A stretch of DNA of 64,000 bases from assembly GCF_013205025.1 (NCBI RefSeq), contig NZ_JABMLE010000005.1, positions 109,533 to 173,532 of the forward strand, given 5' to 3'. The first letter of the stretch is position 1; every line of letters begins with the position of its first letter. Positions 43,590-51,817 of the stretch are shown one piece after another. Under the pieces are notes generated by a model. That model was given only the letters and a program-made list of their open reading frames with translations. It ran no database searches and was not told the origin of the DNA. The stretch comes from Rathayibacter sp. VKM Ac-2857 (GTDB lineage Bacteria > Actinomycetota > Actinomycetes > Actinomycetales > Microbacteriaceae). A program made the position numbers and the translations under genes.

Positions 43590-44120
43590 TCAATCGTCGA
43601 TGACGCGTCGTATGAAGGCTGTCTTACGTCGGTTGTAGGCGCCTTGGTCCTGTCGGACCTCCGTGCAAGGCGATGCTTCAGCTCGGCGTACTCCGCGGCC
43701 GGGCCCGGGTCGCGGCGCAACGGGTTACGGAATCGCAGCTGCTGAGCTTTTTGCGGGGAGCCGGTGGCGTAGACGTGGATGTGGACTGCACGTGGGTGGT
43801 CTGCGGCGGGGGGCGGGTGAGACACGGTGGCCGGGCTCTCGCGAGCGGAGGACGAGTCCCAGCTATTCCAGTGCCGGCCGGTAGCCAGCCTCAATGTCCA
43901 AGTGACGTACGGAGAGGAGCAGATCGATCACGGGCTTGGCGTCGAGTCCGGGAACGGCAGTGGAGCCAATGTGCTCGACACGCGGAGACGAATAGTCGAG
44001 CGCGCGCTCAATGCATCCGACCCATCGAGCGGCGTCGACGGCTCAATTCGGTGACCAGGGAACGACGACCGCCGGCTCACCGCCAGGCCGATCGAACCAC
44101 TCGACCTCCGGAGAAGCCGC
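43590..44120 (-). pseudogene. GrpB/UPF0157 family gene, decayed
   Basis: Read on the minus strand, the pieces FDRPGGEPAVVVPWSPN, ARWVGCIERALDYSSPRVEHIGSTAVPGLDAKPVIDLLLSV (two pieces), YRPALE, LGLVLRSREPGHR, then in another frame VHIHVYATGS, RFRNPLRRDPGPAAEYAELKHRLA and, in a third, QGAYNRRKTAFIRRVIDD, follow the exact order of GrpB-like nucleotidyltransferase-fold proteins. Two in-frame stops (after SPN and after PALE) and two frameshifts separate them. Clearly a dead gene. Confidence 0.7.
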
Positions 44121-44232
44121 CAACTCCTGGGAACGATCCTCCGCGGCCATGCGGGGCACCGCACGTCGCGAGGAAGCGCTCTAATAGCCGGGCGTCGAGC
44201 GTTCCGTGACCGTGGCTGTTCAGTAGAGGATC

Positions 44233-44445
44233 ATGTCGCGGGTCGCCTCCAGCGCGGCGCTCATCGGCATGCCGACCCGGGCGGTCTACAGTGCGGCGAA
44301 GACCGCAGTCCTCGGACTGACGAGGTCGGTCGCGCTCGAATATGCGAAGCAGGGCGTTCGAGTCAACGCGATCGCGCCCGGCGCCATCCTGACGCCGCTG
44401 ATCCAGGCGCGCCTCGACGAGAACCCCCAGATCATGGAGCAGGTA
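44233..44445 (+). pseudogene. SDR C-terminal fragment
   Basis: SSAALIGMPTRAVYSAAKTAVLGLTRSVAL, YAKQGVRVNAIAPGAILTPL is the catalytic YxxxK and substrate-loop region of a short-chain dehydrogenase. The Rossmann start and the C-terminal ~50 residues are missing; the frame runs into unrelated sequence after EQV. A leftover of a deleted gene. Confidence 0.65.
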
Positions 44446-44690
44446 CCAGCTGGTGCTGATCGTCGGCCTCGGTGTTCCCCTCGCCGTGGTCGGGACCCGC
44501 AGTCCGGAAGGTTCTCTGGATCGCTCTGATACCGGCATCGACATCGACCGTGGCCTCAACCAGCTGACGGCGCCCCGAAACGTCGTCGCCGAGATCAGCT
44601 GGGACGCGAGTACCGCCTTCGACCTCGATCTTTATCTCGGTGCCGCATGAGGGGTCAGAGCCGCTGACCGATCTGCAGAGCTGAATCTCC
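44446..44690 (+). other. Short open segment of unknown origin
   Basis: A frame from about 44446 to 44650 reads YQLVLIVGLGVPLAVVG, then ..NQLTAPRNVVAEISWDASTAFDLDLYLGAA. It follows directly on the SDR fragment without a ribosome binding site. I do not recognise it; it may be another truncated gene end. Confidence 0.3.
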
Positions 44691-44703
44691 ATGGTCAAGG
44701 CTC

Positions 44704-44790
44704 ATGGCCGATAGATCGACCACTCCGCGTTGGGCAGCTCTCGCAGCTCGTGCACCACGTATCTGCCAACCGGACAGTGTCCGCTGCTGT
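44704..44790 (-). pseudogene. Terminal fragment related to the small gene at 51498
   Basis: The minus-strand frame ends VVHELRELPNAEWSIYRP and stop, nearly the same as VVDELRELPETEWSLYRP at the end of the 65-aa gene at 51498-51695. Only about the last 25 residues can be aligned; no start is present. Confidence 0.5.
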
Positions 44791-44834
44791 GGGCGCAGAG
44801 AGCACCCGATTCGGGCGGATGACCTGACAGCTGC

Positions 44835-45104
44835 TTAGACGTAGTCCAGGCCATACAGGTCGTCGTAGTCGTGCTCCGCAGACATGTCGTGCGCGATCAC
44901 GCGAAGTGGTGCTTCGTCGTGCTGCTCGAGCACCACCGTGCTGGTCGGCGTGACCAGCACTTCAACCTGACCGCCGAGGATCGTCCGCAGCGAGAGGAAC
45001 GCGGGCGCTGCGCGGACGGCGTCAAGAACAGCCTGCTTCGTCTGCTCCATCGTCGCATCCGCGGCGAGGAGGTACGTCCTACCCGACATCATCACGTGCA
45101 ACAT
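44835..45104 (-). CDS. Small protein related to the partner of the DUF7882-like gene
   Basis: An 89-aa protein from ATG 45104 with GGGGA upstream: MLHVMMSGRTYLLAADATMEQ.., VLDAVRAAPAFLSLRT, VEVLVTPTSTVVLEQHDE, then an acidic C-terminus (AEHDYDDLYGLDYV). The layout (short beta hairpin, helix, then 'pr.tV.l' strand) matches the small protein downstream of the second DUF7882-like gene (46154) and the one at 47633. Unknown function; it lies 130 bases from the divergent first DUF7882-like gene. Confidence 0.6.
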   Translation of the reverse strand: MLHVMMSGRTYLLAADATMEQTKQAVLDAVRAAPAFLSLRTILGGQVEVLVTPTSTVVLEQHDEAPLRVIAHDMSAEHDYDDLYGLDYV

Positions 45105-45220
45105 GGTTTCCCCATTCGTGCCCGGCTTTGCTGGAACGGTAGCCGGCATGGTCAGGTTATGGAGCGCGGCCTAACGGGGGACCGTGTTGACTCGGCGACG
45201 TTCGTCGAGTACTGCTTATG

Positions 45221-45237
45221 CCACACTACAAGTGTGG
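45221..45237 (+). promoter_or_regulatory. Hairpin covering the start codon of the first DUF7882-like gene
   Basis: CCACACT-ACA-AGTGTGG is a perfect 7-bp inverted repeat with a 3-base loop. The GTG start (45234) lies in its 3' arm, so the structure could mask initiation. Confidence 0.4.
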
Positions 45238-45569
45238 GACAGCTGATCTACGGACCGGGAACCGTCTACGAGATGGACGACCGCACCCTCGCGCACGTGA
45301 AGCTCGCTTTGACCGCGAAGCTGCGTCGGCAGGAGAGCTTCCTGCTGTCCTGGCCAATCGGCGTTGACCAGGGCTCCGGACGCGCCTCACTATGGATCGC
45401 CCCGTCCATCCCGCTGCAGTTCCGCTTCTCCGGAGGCCGCCCCCCCACCATCAACAAGCCCTGGGTCGTCGCCATGCTCGAAACCTCCCACAACGATCGC
45501 GGGCTGGTCATCCTGCCCGAGGCCGAAATCGAACGCGTGACTTCAAGCGCCAGCGACCCAACCGCCTGA
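45234..45569 (+). CDS. DUF7882-like small protein, copy 1
   Basis: A 111-aa protein: GQLIYGPGTVYEMDDRTLAHVKLALTAKLRRQESFLLSW, ..ASLWIAPSIPLQFRFSGGRPPTINKPWV. The same layout recurs at 45822 and 55184. In Microbacteriaceae such proteins are often labelled ATP-dependent DNA ligase or DUF7882, but no KxDG ligase nucleotidyl-transfer motif is present, so the label should not be taken literally. This copy is the most divergent of the three. GTG start. Confidence 0.75.
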   Translation: MGQLIYGPGTVYEMDDRTLAHVKLALTAKLRRQESFLLSWPIGVDQGSGRASLWIAPSIPLQFRFSGGRPPTINKPWVVAMLETSHNDRGLVILPEAEIERVTSSASDPTA

Positions 45570-45821
45570 CAGCGCATCCACGCAGGACCACCGCGCCATT
45601 AGTACGGGGTAACCCGCAGAATGCTCCTCCGCTGGGTGCCATTCGCTCCTCTGATGTCACGGAGGGGGATCGTCGGTTAGGCGTTCAGCTTCTGCTTGCC
45701 AGCCGGCTGAGCGTTCGTCGTCGACCACGCGAGGAGGATGGCCCCGCTCCGAATGCCGACTTTCGGGCACAATAAGGGATTGGCGGGCGCCTGCTTGTCG
45801 TGATGCAGGCTGGAGACGCCG

Positions 45822-46154
45822 ATGGGAAAGCTGTTCTACGACGGATCTGTCGAGATCGACTTCGAGGACCGAGTGCTCGCGCACTTGCAGATCGTCGTCA
45901 CCGCGAAGCTGCGCCGCAACGAGTCGTTCCTGCTCAGCTGGCGCGACGACCACAGCATGGGAGATGGCCGCAGCGCGATCTGGCTGCATCCCGCGGTCGG
46001 CCTGCGCTACAAGTACTTCGGCGGGCGGATGCCCCGCATCAACCCGGCCTGGGTCGCCGCGCTCACCGATCTCGCCAACTCCTCCGGCGGCCTCTACGTC
46101 ATCGCCGAGCCCGACACCGAGTACGTCCGCACAGTCGACCGGGAGAGCCGCTGA
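45822..46154 (+). CDS. DUF7882-like small protein, copy 2
   Basis: A 110-aa protein from ATG 45822 with GGAG upstream. Its body (YDGSVEIDFEDRVLAHLQIV, KLRRNESFLLSWRDDHS, RSAIWLHPAVGLRYKYFGG, INPAWVAALTDLANSSGGL) is almost the same as copy 3 at 55184, which implies recent duplication or strong constraint. Conserved Trp, Arg and Gly suggest a compact domain that binds a ligand or nucleic acid. It overlaps the next small gene by one base (TGATG), so the two form a fixed pair. Confidence 0.8.
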   Translation: MGKLFYDGSVEIDFEDRVLAHLQIVVTAKLRRNESFLLSWRDDHSMGDGRSAIWLHPAVGLRYKYFGGRMPRINPAWVAALTDLANSSGGLYVIAEPDTEYVRTVDRESR

Positions 46155-46393
46155 TGCGACGGCTCGACATCGTCTACAACGGGACGCCGTACACGGTGAG
46201 CGATCGTACTGTCGACGAGTTCCGGGCGGAGGTGGACGCCGCCCTCGCTTCAGCCACCCCGCAGTGGCTCACCGTGAACCACGGCGAGGGGCGCGTCAAC
46301 TCTGCCCTGATTCTGATCACTCCGCACACGGCGCTGACCATCATCACGAACGAGTTCGATGATCCGAACGGTTCCGACGACGCGGAACAATGA
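46154..46393 (+). CDS. Small partner protein of DUF7882-like copy 2
   Basis: A 79-aa protein: RRLDIVYNGTPYTVSDRTVDEF, AEVDAALASATPQWLTVNHGEG, NSALILITPHTALTI, ending in an acidic tail. The same order is visible in a frameshifted copy at 55516 after copy 3 and, more distantly, at 44835 and 47633. Translational coupling with the DUF7882-like gene suggests that the two products act together. Function unknown. Confidence 0.75.
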   Translation: MRRLDIVYNGTPYTVSDRTVDEFRAEVDAALASATPQWLTVNHGEGRVNSALILITPHTALTIITNEFDDPNGSDDAEQ

Positions 46394-46690
46394 CGATCTC
46401 CGCCGGTCCAGCTCAGCGCCGTGTGGCGCGCGCGTATAGCGCTCCCATTTCTTGCCTCTCCTCTCTTCGACGCGCCTGATCCTCTGGGAATCGGTCGTAC
46501 TTCTCCCCGATCGGCTACTCGCGTCGGAGTAACCCAGCTGACGACGTAGAACCCTTAGACCTCGGCTGACCTTCAGCAGAGCCAGAGGCCTGTGTTCTGC
46601 CACCCGCCTGCGATGACTGAGTCTCTTGCAGTCGAGCCGGGCGAGCGCAAGAGCATTCAGACGCGAGAGTTGCTGATTTAGCGTGGACGT

Positions 46691-47644
46691 ATGAAGCAGC
46701 TCGTGCGGTCGGCGTTCGCAGCGTCGGATCCAGAGGAGGCGGCACCGGTGCTGCGTCCGTTCTTCCCTGGCGCGAAGCTCTCGCGCGCGCGGGATGGCGA
46801 GTTCCACTTCGATCTCGACGTGGTCGACGCCGAGGTGCTGAGCACGATCCGGTACCGCTTCAGGAGCCCCAACTCGTCGGGGATCAGTGACGGGACAGGC
46901 GTCGTCACGATCGGGCATCTCATCGGGGGAGGGCTGTCGATGTCGGCTGGGAAGACGGACATCGACACGAGTCGCCCGTTCTTGATCCCACCCCGTGCCT
47001 TCCAGGCCACCTGGGACGACGTGCATTTGGGCGGTGTGAACCTCGATCTGCGGGAGGTGGAGCGTTTCGCGTCGCAGCTCGCGGGGTCCGAGGCCTTCGT
47101 GTTCGCCTTCACCGGGATCGCTCCGGTCTCTGCAGTGTTGCAGCGGTTCTGGCGGGCGACGGTGCGCAGTTTGAACCGGGATCTTCTTCGCGACGACGAG
47201 GCGATGGCGTCGCCGTTGGTGCGAAGAGCGGTGTTCGAGCAGGTGGCCCTCGCCGCGCTGCGAGTCTTCCCCAACACGCTGATGGAGTTGCGCGACCCGC
47301 AGGTCTCGCGGGAGGGCGTCGGAGCGGCGGTGCGTCGCGGGATGACGTTCATTGATGAGCACCTGACGGAGCCGATCACCGTCGCGGACATCGCGGCGGC
47401 CTCGGGCCTCTCGGCCCGCGGGCTGACCGCCGCTTTCCGGCGCGAACTCGACACCACTCCGATGGCGGCCCTGCGCTCGGGGCGCCTCGCCGGCGCACAC
47501 CGGCAGCTCGTGGCCTCTGACCCCGCCGCCGGAGACTCCGTCGCGTCAGTCGCCCATCGCTGGGGTTTCAGCAACGCGGGCCGTTTCGCGGCCCTGCATC
47601 GTTCGGAGTTCGGCACCGACCCTGGCAGCGTTCTACGCGGCTGA
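46691..47644 (+). CDS. AraC-family transcriptional regulator
   Basis: A 317-aa protein with an N-terminal AraC-binding-like domain (a 'FHFDLDVVDAEVLSTIRYRF' type segment at ~38-57) and a C-terminal double helix-turn-helix (YIDE-like FIDEHLTEPITVADIAAASGLSARGLTAAFRRELDTTP, then SVASVAHRWGFSNAGRFAALHRSEFGTDPGSVLR). No catabolic genes lie next to it. Its 3' end overlaps the end of the opposite gene at 47633 by 12 bases. Confidence 0.9.
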   Translation: MKQLVRSAFAASDPEEAAPVLRPFFPGAKLSRARDGEFHFDLDVVDAEVLSTIRYRFRSPNSSGISDGTGVVTIGHLIGGGLSMSAGKTDIDTSRPFLIPPRAFQATWDDVHLGGVNLDLREVERFASQLAGSEAFVFAFTGIAPVSAVLQRFWRATVRSLNRDLLRDDEAMASPLVRRAVFEQVALAALRVFPNTLMELRDPQVSREGVGAAVRRGMTFIDEHLTEPITVADIAAASGLSARGLTAAFRRELDTTPMAALRSGRLAGAHRQLVASDPAAGDSVASVAHRWGFSNAGRFAALHRSEFGTDPGSVLRG

Positions 47645-47959
47645 GGGATCAGATCGCTGCAGACCGGGGTCGGTTTGGGCAGAACGCGTCGCTTCGGGGA
47701 GGAAGTGGAAGTCATCCGCTACGGGGGGCTCCCACTCCCACGCGGTGACCTCGTCGACGCTGTGGTCTTCCGTTTGGAAGCGGACTCCGAACTGCGGACC
47801 CATCAACACCGACACCTCCCCGTACCCGTGCGTGCGGAAGGTGATGAACGCGGGCGGTCCAGCCGCCGCCTGGAGGATCTCCTCCTTCAGCGCGGGGATG
47901 TCGACGTCCTCGTGGAGGTAGAAGAACTGACCATCGATTCGTATTTTCGTCACTTGCAT
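47633..47959 (-). CDS. Small protein, distant member of the DUF7882-partner family
   Basis: A 108-aa protein: VTKIRIDGQFFYLHEDVDIP, LKEEILQAAAGPPAFITFRT, EVSVLMGPQFGVRF, then a Pro/Glu-rich tail. The first 70 residues follow the hairpin-helix-strand plan of the 46154 product (xYNGTxYTVxD .. PQWLTV .. ALILITP). The start ATG 47959 lacks a strong ribosome binding site. Function unknown. Confidence 0.6.
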   Translation of the reverse strand: MQVTKIRIDGQFFYLHEDVDIPALKEEILQAAAGPPAFITFRTHGYGEVSVLMGPQFGVRFQTEDHSVDEVTAWEWEPPVADDFHFLPEATRSAQTDPGLQRSDPSAA

Positions 47960-48322
47960 GTCTTCAGTCTCACTAGGAGATAAGTGCTGTCGACGACGGG
48001 CGCCGTTACTGGCCGACCAGTGCCGTTCCGGTGCATCGCCGGCCCATGTGCGGTCAGGGCGACGCCTCCTTGCCGCGGTCACCGCTCGCATCTGCTCGGC
48101 GAGCATGGGGTTCAGGACTGCGCGAGAGTACTGCGAACGAGTACGGCCCTCACCAAGGCAAGAAGACGTCACTCGAGGACTGCCGCCGACGTTCAACTCG
48201 GCGGTCGCGCCGACGTCGGGGAGAGACGAGTCCTCACAAGGTCGAATGTCGCGCAGAAGCTGATGCTTCTGTGCCGCCTGCCCTGCAAGGCCACCGGTGC
48301 TGGCGCCGGGCGAGTATTGCGC
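47960..48322. other. Intergenic stretch with no supported gene
   Basis: About 360 bases with short open frames on both strands but no ribosome binding site, family resemblance or clear repeat. It is probably a spacer or fully decayed sequence. Confidence 0.4.
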
Positions 48323-48706
48323 TCAGGGCTGAGGGTCGCGTTGGGCCGCTTCCAGATCTGCCGTGTCCTGGAAGTCCAGGAAGTCGAGGGGCGGGATGTC
48401 GGTCATCTCCTCGTTCCAGGAGGGCCGCGCGGGCTGCATGCGACGTGTCTCCTGCTCGATGTGCGCGATCGCCTCCGCGTCGTCCGGTTCCTCGACCTCA
48501 CTGCTGTCGACCGGCACCGACCACAGCTGGCTCGCGGGACCGATCAGCAGATGGGCGTAGGCGCGGCCACCACCCTCGGTCAGGACGGGGACGGAGATGA
48601 CATCCGATTTCCCGACGTCGGCGAGGGCTCTCGCGTAGCGCAGGACCGCCTTGCAGGTGAGATCTCCGACGAGCAGATGTCCGCTTGAGTAGTGCAACTT
48701 TCTCAT
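48323..48706 (-). CDS. Small hypothetical protein (paralogue of 54661 product)
   Basis: A 127-aa protein from ATG 48706 with AGGAAA upstream. RKLHYSSGHLLVGDLTCKAVLRYARALADVGKSDVISVPV, then LLIGPASQLWSVPVD, then an acidic C-terminal tail. It shares its plan with the 114-aa product at 54661 (ILFADKTVLVGDDAADALVEYAVALA.., FLLNAGASLVAET..). Both belong to a small-protein family of actinobacteria without known role. Confidence 0.65.
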   Translation of the reverse strand: MRKLHYSSGHLLVGDLTCKAVLRYARALADVGKSDVISVPVLTEGGGRAYAHLLIGPASQLWSVPVDSSEVEEPDDAEAIAHIEQETRRMQPARPSWNEEMTDIPPLDFLDFQDTADLEAAQRDPQP

Positions 48707-48795
48707 GCTCTAAATTTCCTTGAGTGCGACGAGACGCTCAAGAGGGTTGCGGCGAACGCACATCTCCGGCAGACGACGACGGGGCGATCACTGCC

Positions 48796-49923
48796 TCACG
48801 ACCCGCTTCTGGCCGACGCCACGATGCCTTCGCCTCGGGTGAGGCGCGCGGCGTCGGCGATCACGGCACCTGGGTCGCCGCTGCTGCGCCAGATCTCCCG
48901 CTGCCGCTGGGCTCCGGTACCGCGGTGGAGGATCCGCTCGAGCGAGCAGGACACCGTGTCGCTGTCGCCGGCCTCCTCGAGGGCGTCTCGGACGTGACGG
49001 ACCAGATGGGCCAGCATCGTGCGTGCGGGGACGGGGCAGCCGCTGACCGGGTCGATCAGGTCTCCGGTCGTGCCGAAACGGCTCGCGAGCCAGGAGGACA
49101 CTGCGAGGACCGGGGTCGGGATCGGCAGGGGCGGCACACCCGCGAGGGCCTCGCGGGTGGCGGTCTCGACGAGCGCTCGTACGAGGACGGCGATGAGCGC
49201 TGCGTCCGCCGGGTGGAGCGGGACGTCGGAGATCCGCACCTCGACGGTCGGGTGGGTGCGGGAGAGTCGCGCGTCGAAGTAGAGCATCCCTTCGTCCAGG
49301 AGGGCGCCGGAGGAGGTGAGCGCGGTGACGACGCGGCGGTAGTGCGCCAGGTCTTGCCAGAGGTCCGCGGGGCCGGCGGTGGGCCAGCGGCCCCAGGACT
49401 GGTAGCGCCAGCTCTGGTAGCCGGTGTCGGCTCCGTGGTCGAGCGGGGAGTTCGCGCTGAGCGCGAGGAGCGCCGGCAGCCAGCCGCGGATGCGGTCCAG
49501 GACGGCGATGCCCTCCTCGGGGGAGTCGATGCCGACGTGCACGTGGAGCCCGCAGGTGAACTGCTGCTGGGCGGTGAGGCCGAAGTGCTCCGCGATGCGG
49601 CCGTAGCGCTCGTCCTCGGAGAGGTGCGGGGTGAAGGCGGCCGGACTCGTCGCCAGCGCGACGGCGCGGCCTCCGGCGGACCTCGCTGCGTTATCGGCGG
49701 CGCAGCGCCCTTCGAGGACGCCGGCGAGGAGGTCGGCGTGCGAGCGCTGCGGTCGGCCGACCGCCTCGATCTGCTCGGCCTTCAGCTCCGCCGTGAGCGA
49801 TCCGCTCCACGCGCCGTGCGCCGAGCGCAGCAGCGCGGGAGCGATCGGTGCGGGAAGGAACGTCGCGGAGTCGACGAGGAGGTACTCCTCCTCGACGCCG
49901 AAGGTTCGGGCGCGGCTGGTCAC
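48796..49923 (-). CDS. Glutamate-cysteine ligase 2 / carboxylate-amine ligase (YbdK-like)
   Basis: A 375-aa GCS2 family enzyme: FGVEEEYLLVD at the start, QFTCGLHVHVGIDSPEEGI, and SRTHPTVEVRISDVPLHPADAAL. Relatives form gamma-glutamyl or other amide bonds with ATP, often with weak glutamate-cysteine ligase activity. GTG start overlaps the M20 peptidase stop by four bases (GTGA), so a peptide-forming and a peptide-splitting enzyme are coexpressed, possibly for a small dipeptide or amide metabolite. Confidence 0.9.
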   Translation of the reverse strand: MTSRARTFGVEEEYLLVDSATFLPAPIAPALLRSAHGAWSGSLTAELKAEQIEAVGRPQRSHADLLAGVLEGRCAADNAARSAGGRAVALATSPAAFTPHLSEDERYGRIAEHFGLTAQQQFTCGLHVHVGIDSPEEGIAVLDRIRGWLPALLALSANSPLDHGADTGYQSWRYQSWGRWPTAGPADLWQDLAHYRRVVTALTSSGALLDEGMLYFDARLSRTHPTVEVRISDVPLHPADAALIAVLVRALVETATREALAGVPPLPIPTPVLAVSSWLASRFGTTGDLIDPVSGCPVPARTMLAHLVRHVRDALEEAGDSDTVSCSLERILHRGTGAQRQREIWRSSGDPGAVIADAARLTRGEGIVASARSGS

Positions 49924-51341
49924 GGTGTCTCCTCGGCGGCGGGTCCGTCGGCGAGCTCGACCCAGAGGTGGGCGAGGACGCCGACGGCGAGCAGGAGCTC
50001 GTCGAGGTCGGCGCTCTCGTCGCTGTCGTGCCAGTTGTCCTCGGGCAGGCCGGTGCCGAAGAAGACGACGGGCGCCTCGAACCGGCGGGCGAGCAGCTCA
50101 GCGGGGCCGCCGCCCGCGTTCCCCATCCGCTTCACCTCCGTCACGCCGTAGCCGCGGCGCATGGCCTGCTCGAGGGCGTCGCTGCACCAGGTCCACGGCG
50201 TGCGGTACCCCTCCTGCGCGGTGCTGTCCGAGACGCTCACCTCGACGTCCAGTCCCGAAGCGAGGGCGTCGCGGACGAAGGCGCGCAGCTGCTCGCCCGC
50301 CTCGTGCACCGACTGCCCCGGCACCGTGCGGATGCTGATGTCCGCGGTCGCGCCGGACGGGATGACGGCCCGCGGCATGCCGGTCGGGTCGCCGGCGAGC
50401 AGGCCGACGACCTCGAGAGCGGGCCGCTCCCAGAGCCGTTCGAGGACGGAGTAGCCCGGCTCGCCGCCGACGACCCGGGTGTGCGACCGGCGCAGCCAGT
50501 CCGCCTCGGAGAACGTCAGGGCGGCGAGCTCGGCCCGCCGCTGCTCGGTGATCTCCGGGACCGAGTCGGAGAACCCGGGCAGGGCGATGCGCCCCTCGGC
50601 GTCGTGGAGCCGCGCGAGGACGTCGGCCAGGGCGAGCGCAGCGTTCGGTGCCGCGCCGGAGACAGCGCCGCTGTGCACGTCGTGCAGCGTCCCCCGCACC
50701 TCGACGTGCACCGGCAGCATCCCGCGGACACTCGTGCACATCGCCGGTTCCCCGGCCCGCCACTGCAGGGTGTCGGAGAAGACCACGACGTCGGGCCGCA
50801 GGTCCGTGTAGTGCTCGGTCAGAAGGGCGTTCAGGCCCGGTGAGCCGAGCTCCTCCTCGCCCTCGATGAGCAGCACCAGGGTCACCGGGGGCGCCTCGAG
50901 GCCCGTCGCGGCCAGCAGTGCCGCCACCGACCGCACGTGCGCGAGCGCCTGCCCCTTCGCATCCGACGCGCCGCGGCCGTAGAGGCGGCCCTCGCGCAGG
51001 ACCGGCTGGAACGGGGACGTGACGCTCCACTGCTCGGCCTTCGCCGCCCGCACGTCGTGATGGCTGTAGACGAGGACGGTCGGCGCCTCGAGATCCGCGG
51101 CAGCCCACCGCGCCCGCACCGCGAACGACTCCCCGGTCGGCAGGATCTCCGCCTCCGGGAAGCCCACCTCGCGGCACGCGCGCACCAGCCACTGGGCCGA
51201 CCGCCGCAGGTCGCCCGCGTGCTCGGGCATGCCCGCAACCGACGGGATCGACACCCACTCCGTCAACAGCGCCCGGTAGTCGGCGCGCTGCTCGCGGAGG
51301 ACCTGGGCGAGGGCGTCGGGATCGAGGGCGGTACTGCGCAT
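49920..51341 (-). CDS. M20-family dipeptidase
   Basis: A 473-aa zinc peptidase. Ligands and catalytic segments are VLVYSHHDV (His), YGRGASDAKGQALA (bridging Asp), LLIEGEEELGSPGL (catalytic Glu), VVFSDTLQW (Asp) and a dimerisation domain near residues 210-370. Full length for carnosinase-like enzymes. It is first in a two-gene unit with the carboxylate-amine ligase. Confidence 0.92.
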   Translation of the reverse strand: MRSTALDPDALAQVLREQRADYRALLTEWVSIPSVAGMPEHAGDLRRSAQWLVRACREVGFPEAEILPTGESFAVRARWAAADLEAPTVLVYSHHDVRAAKAEQWSVTSPFQPVLREGRLYGRGASDAKGQALAHVRSVAALLAATGLEAPPVTLVLLIEGEEELGSPGLNALLTEHYTDLRPDVVVFSDTLQWRAGEPAMCTSVRGMLPVHVEVRGTLHDVHSGAVSGAAPNAALALADVLARLHDAEGRIALPGFSDSVPEITEQRRAELAALTFSEADWLRRSHTRVVGGEPGYSVLERLWERPALEVVGLLAGDPTGMPRAVIPSGATADISIRTVPGQSVHEAGEQLRAFVRDALASGLDVEVSVSDSTAQEGYRTPWTWCSDALEQAMRRGYGVTEVKRMGNAGGGPAELLARRFEAPVVFFGTGLPEDNWHDSDESADLDELLLAVGVLAHLWVELADGPAAEETP

Positions 51342-51497
51342 GCGTCATGACACCGCGCGCCGACCGAGCGTCGCAGGAGGGTTGACGGACACCCGACCAA
51401 TGGCAAAGCACGGTGGTGGGAGGTGAAGGGGGTCGCCCTACTGTGGAATCTTCAGTCCTACCGTGGAGCCTTCTGTCGGCTCTCCGCGGAGACGCCG

Positions 51498-51695
51498 TCA
51501 GGGGCGGTAGAGGGACCACTCCGTCTCGGGGAGTTCGCGCAACTCGTCGACCACCCAGACATGCCAGCCCGATGTCGTACGCTGCTCGAGCTGACCCTGC
51601 ACGACTTCATAGGTCCAGCCGTCGCGCGTATTCAGATAGCGAACGAGGCGGACGTGCTGACCTTTGACCAATGATGCCGGAGTACTTCGAGACAC
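51498..51695 (-). CDS. Small hypothetical protein
   Basis: A 65-aa frame: ..KGQHVRLVRYLNTRDGWTYEVVQGQLEQ.., GWHVWVVDELRELPETEWSLYRP. A fragment of a second copy is at 44704. The GTG at 51695 has its best ribosome-site-like sequence too close, so the start is uncertain. The basic, Trp-rich sequence has no known domain. Confidence 0.5.
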   Translation of the reverse strand: MSRSTPASLVKGQHVRLVRYLNTRDGWTYEVVQGQLEQRTTSGWHVWVVDELRELPETEWSLYRP

Positions 51696-51817
51696 CTCTC
51701 AATTATCCGATCGGTGTCGAATTCCGCCTGGTCGGTTGACACTCTCTCGAAGCTCGGTTAGCAAGCGTTGGCCGCGACCAACATGAGCTTGACCGGCCAC
51801 ATCCGCCCCACGGTGGC

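Noticed and set aside
45234..45569. Naming the DUF7882-like proteins as ATP-dependent DNA ligases
   Set aside because: The proteins are about 110 aa and lack the KxDG nucleotidyl-transfer motif and the other ligase motifs.
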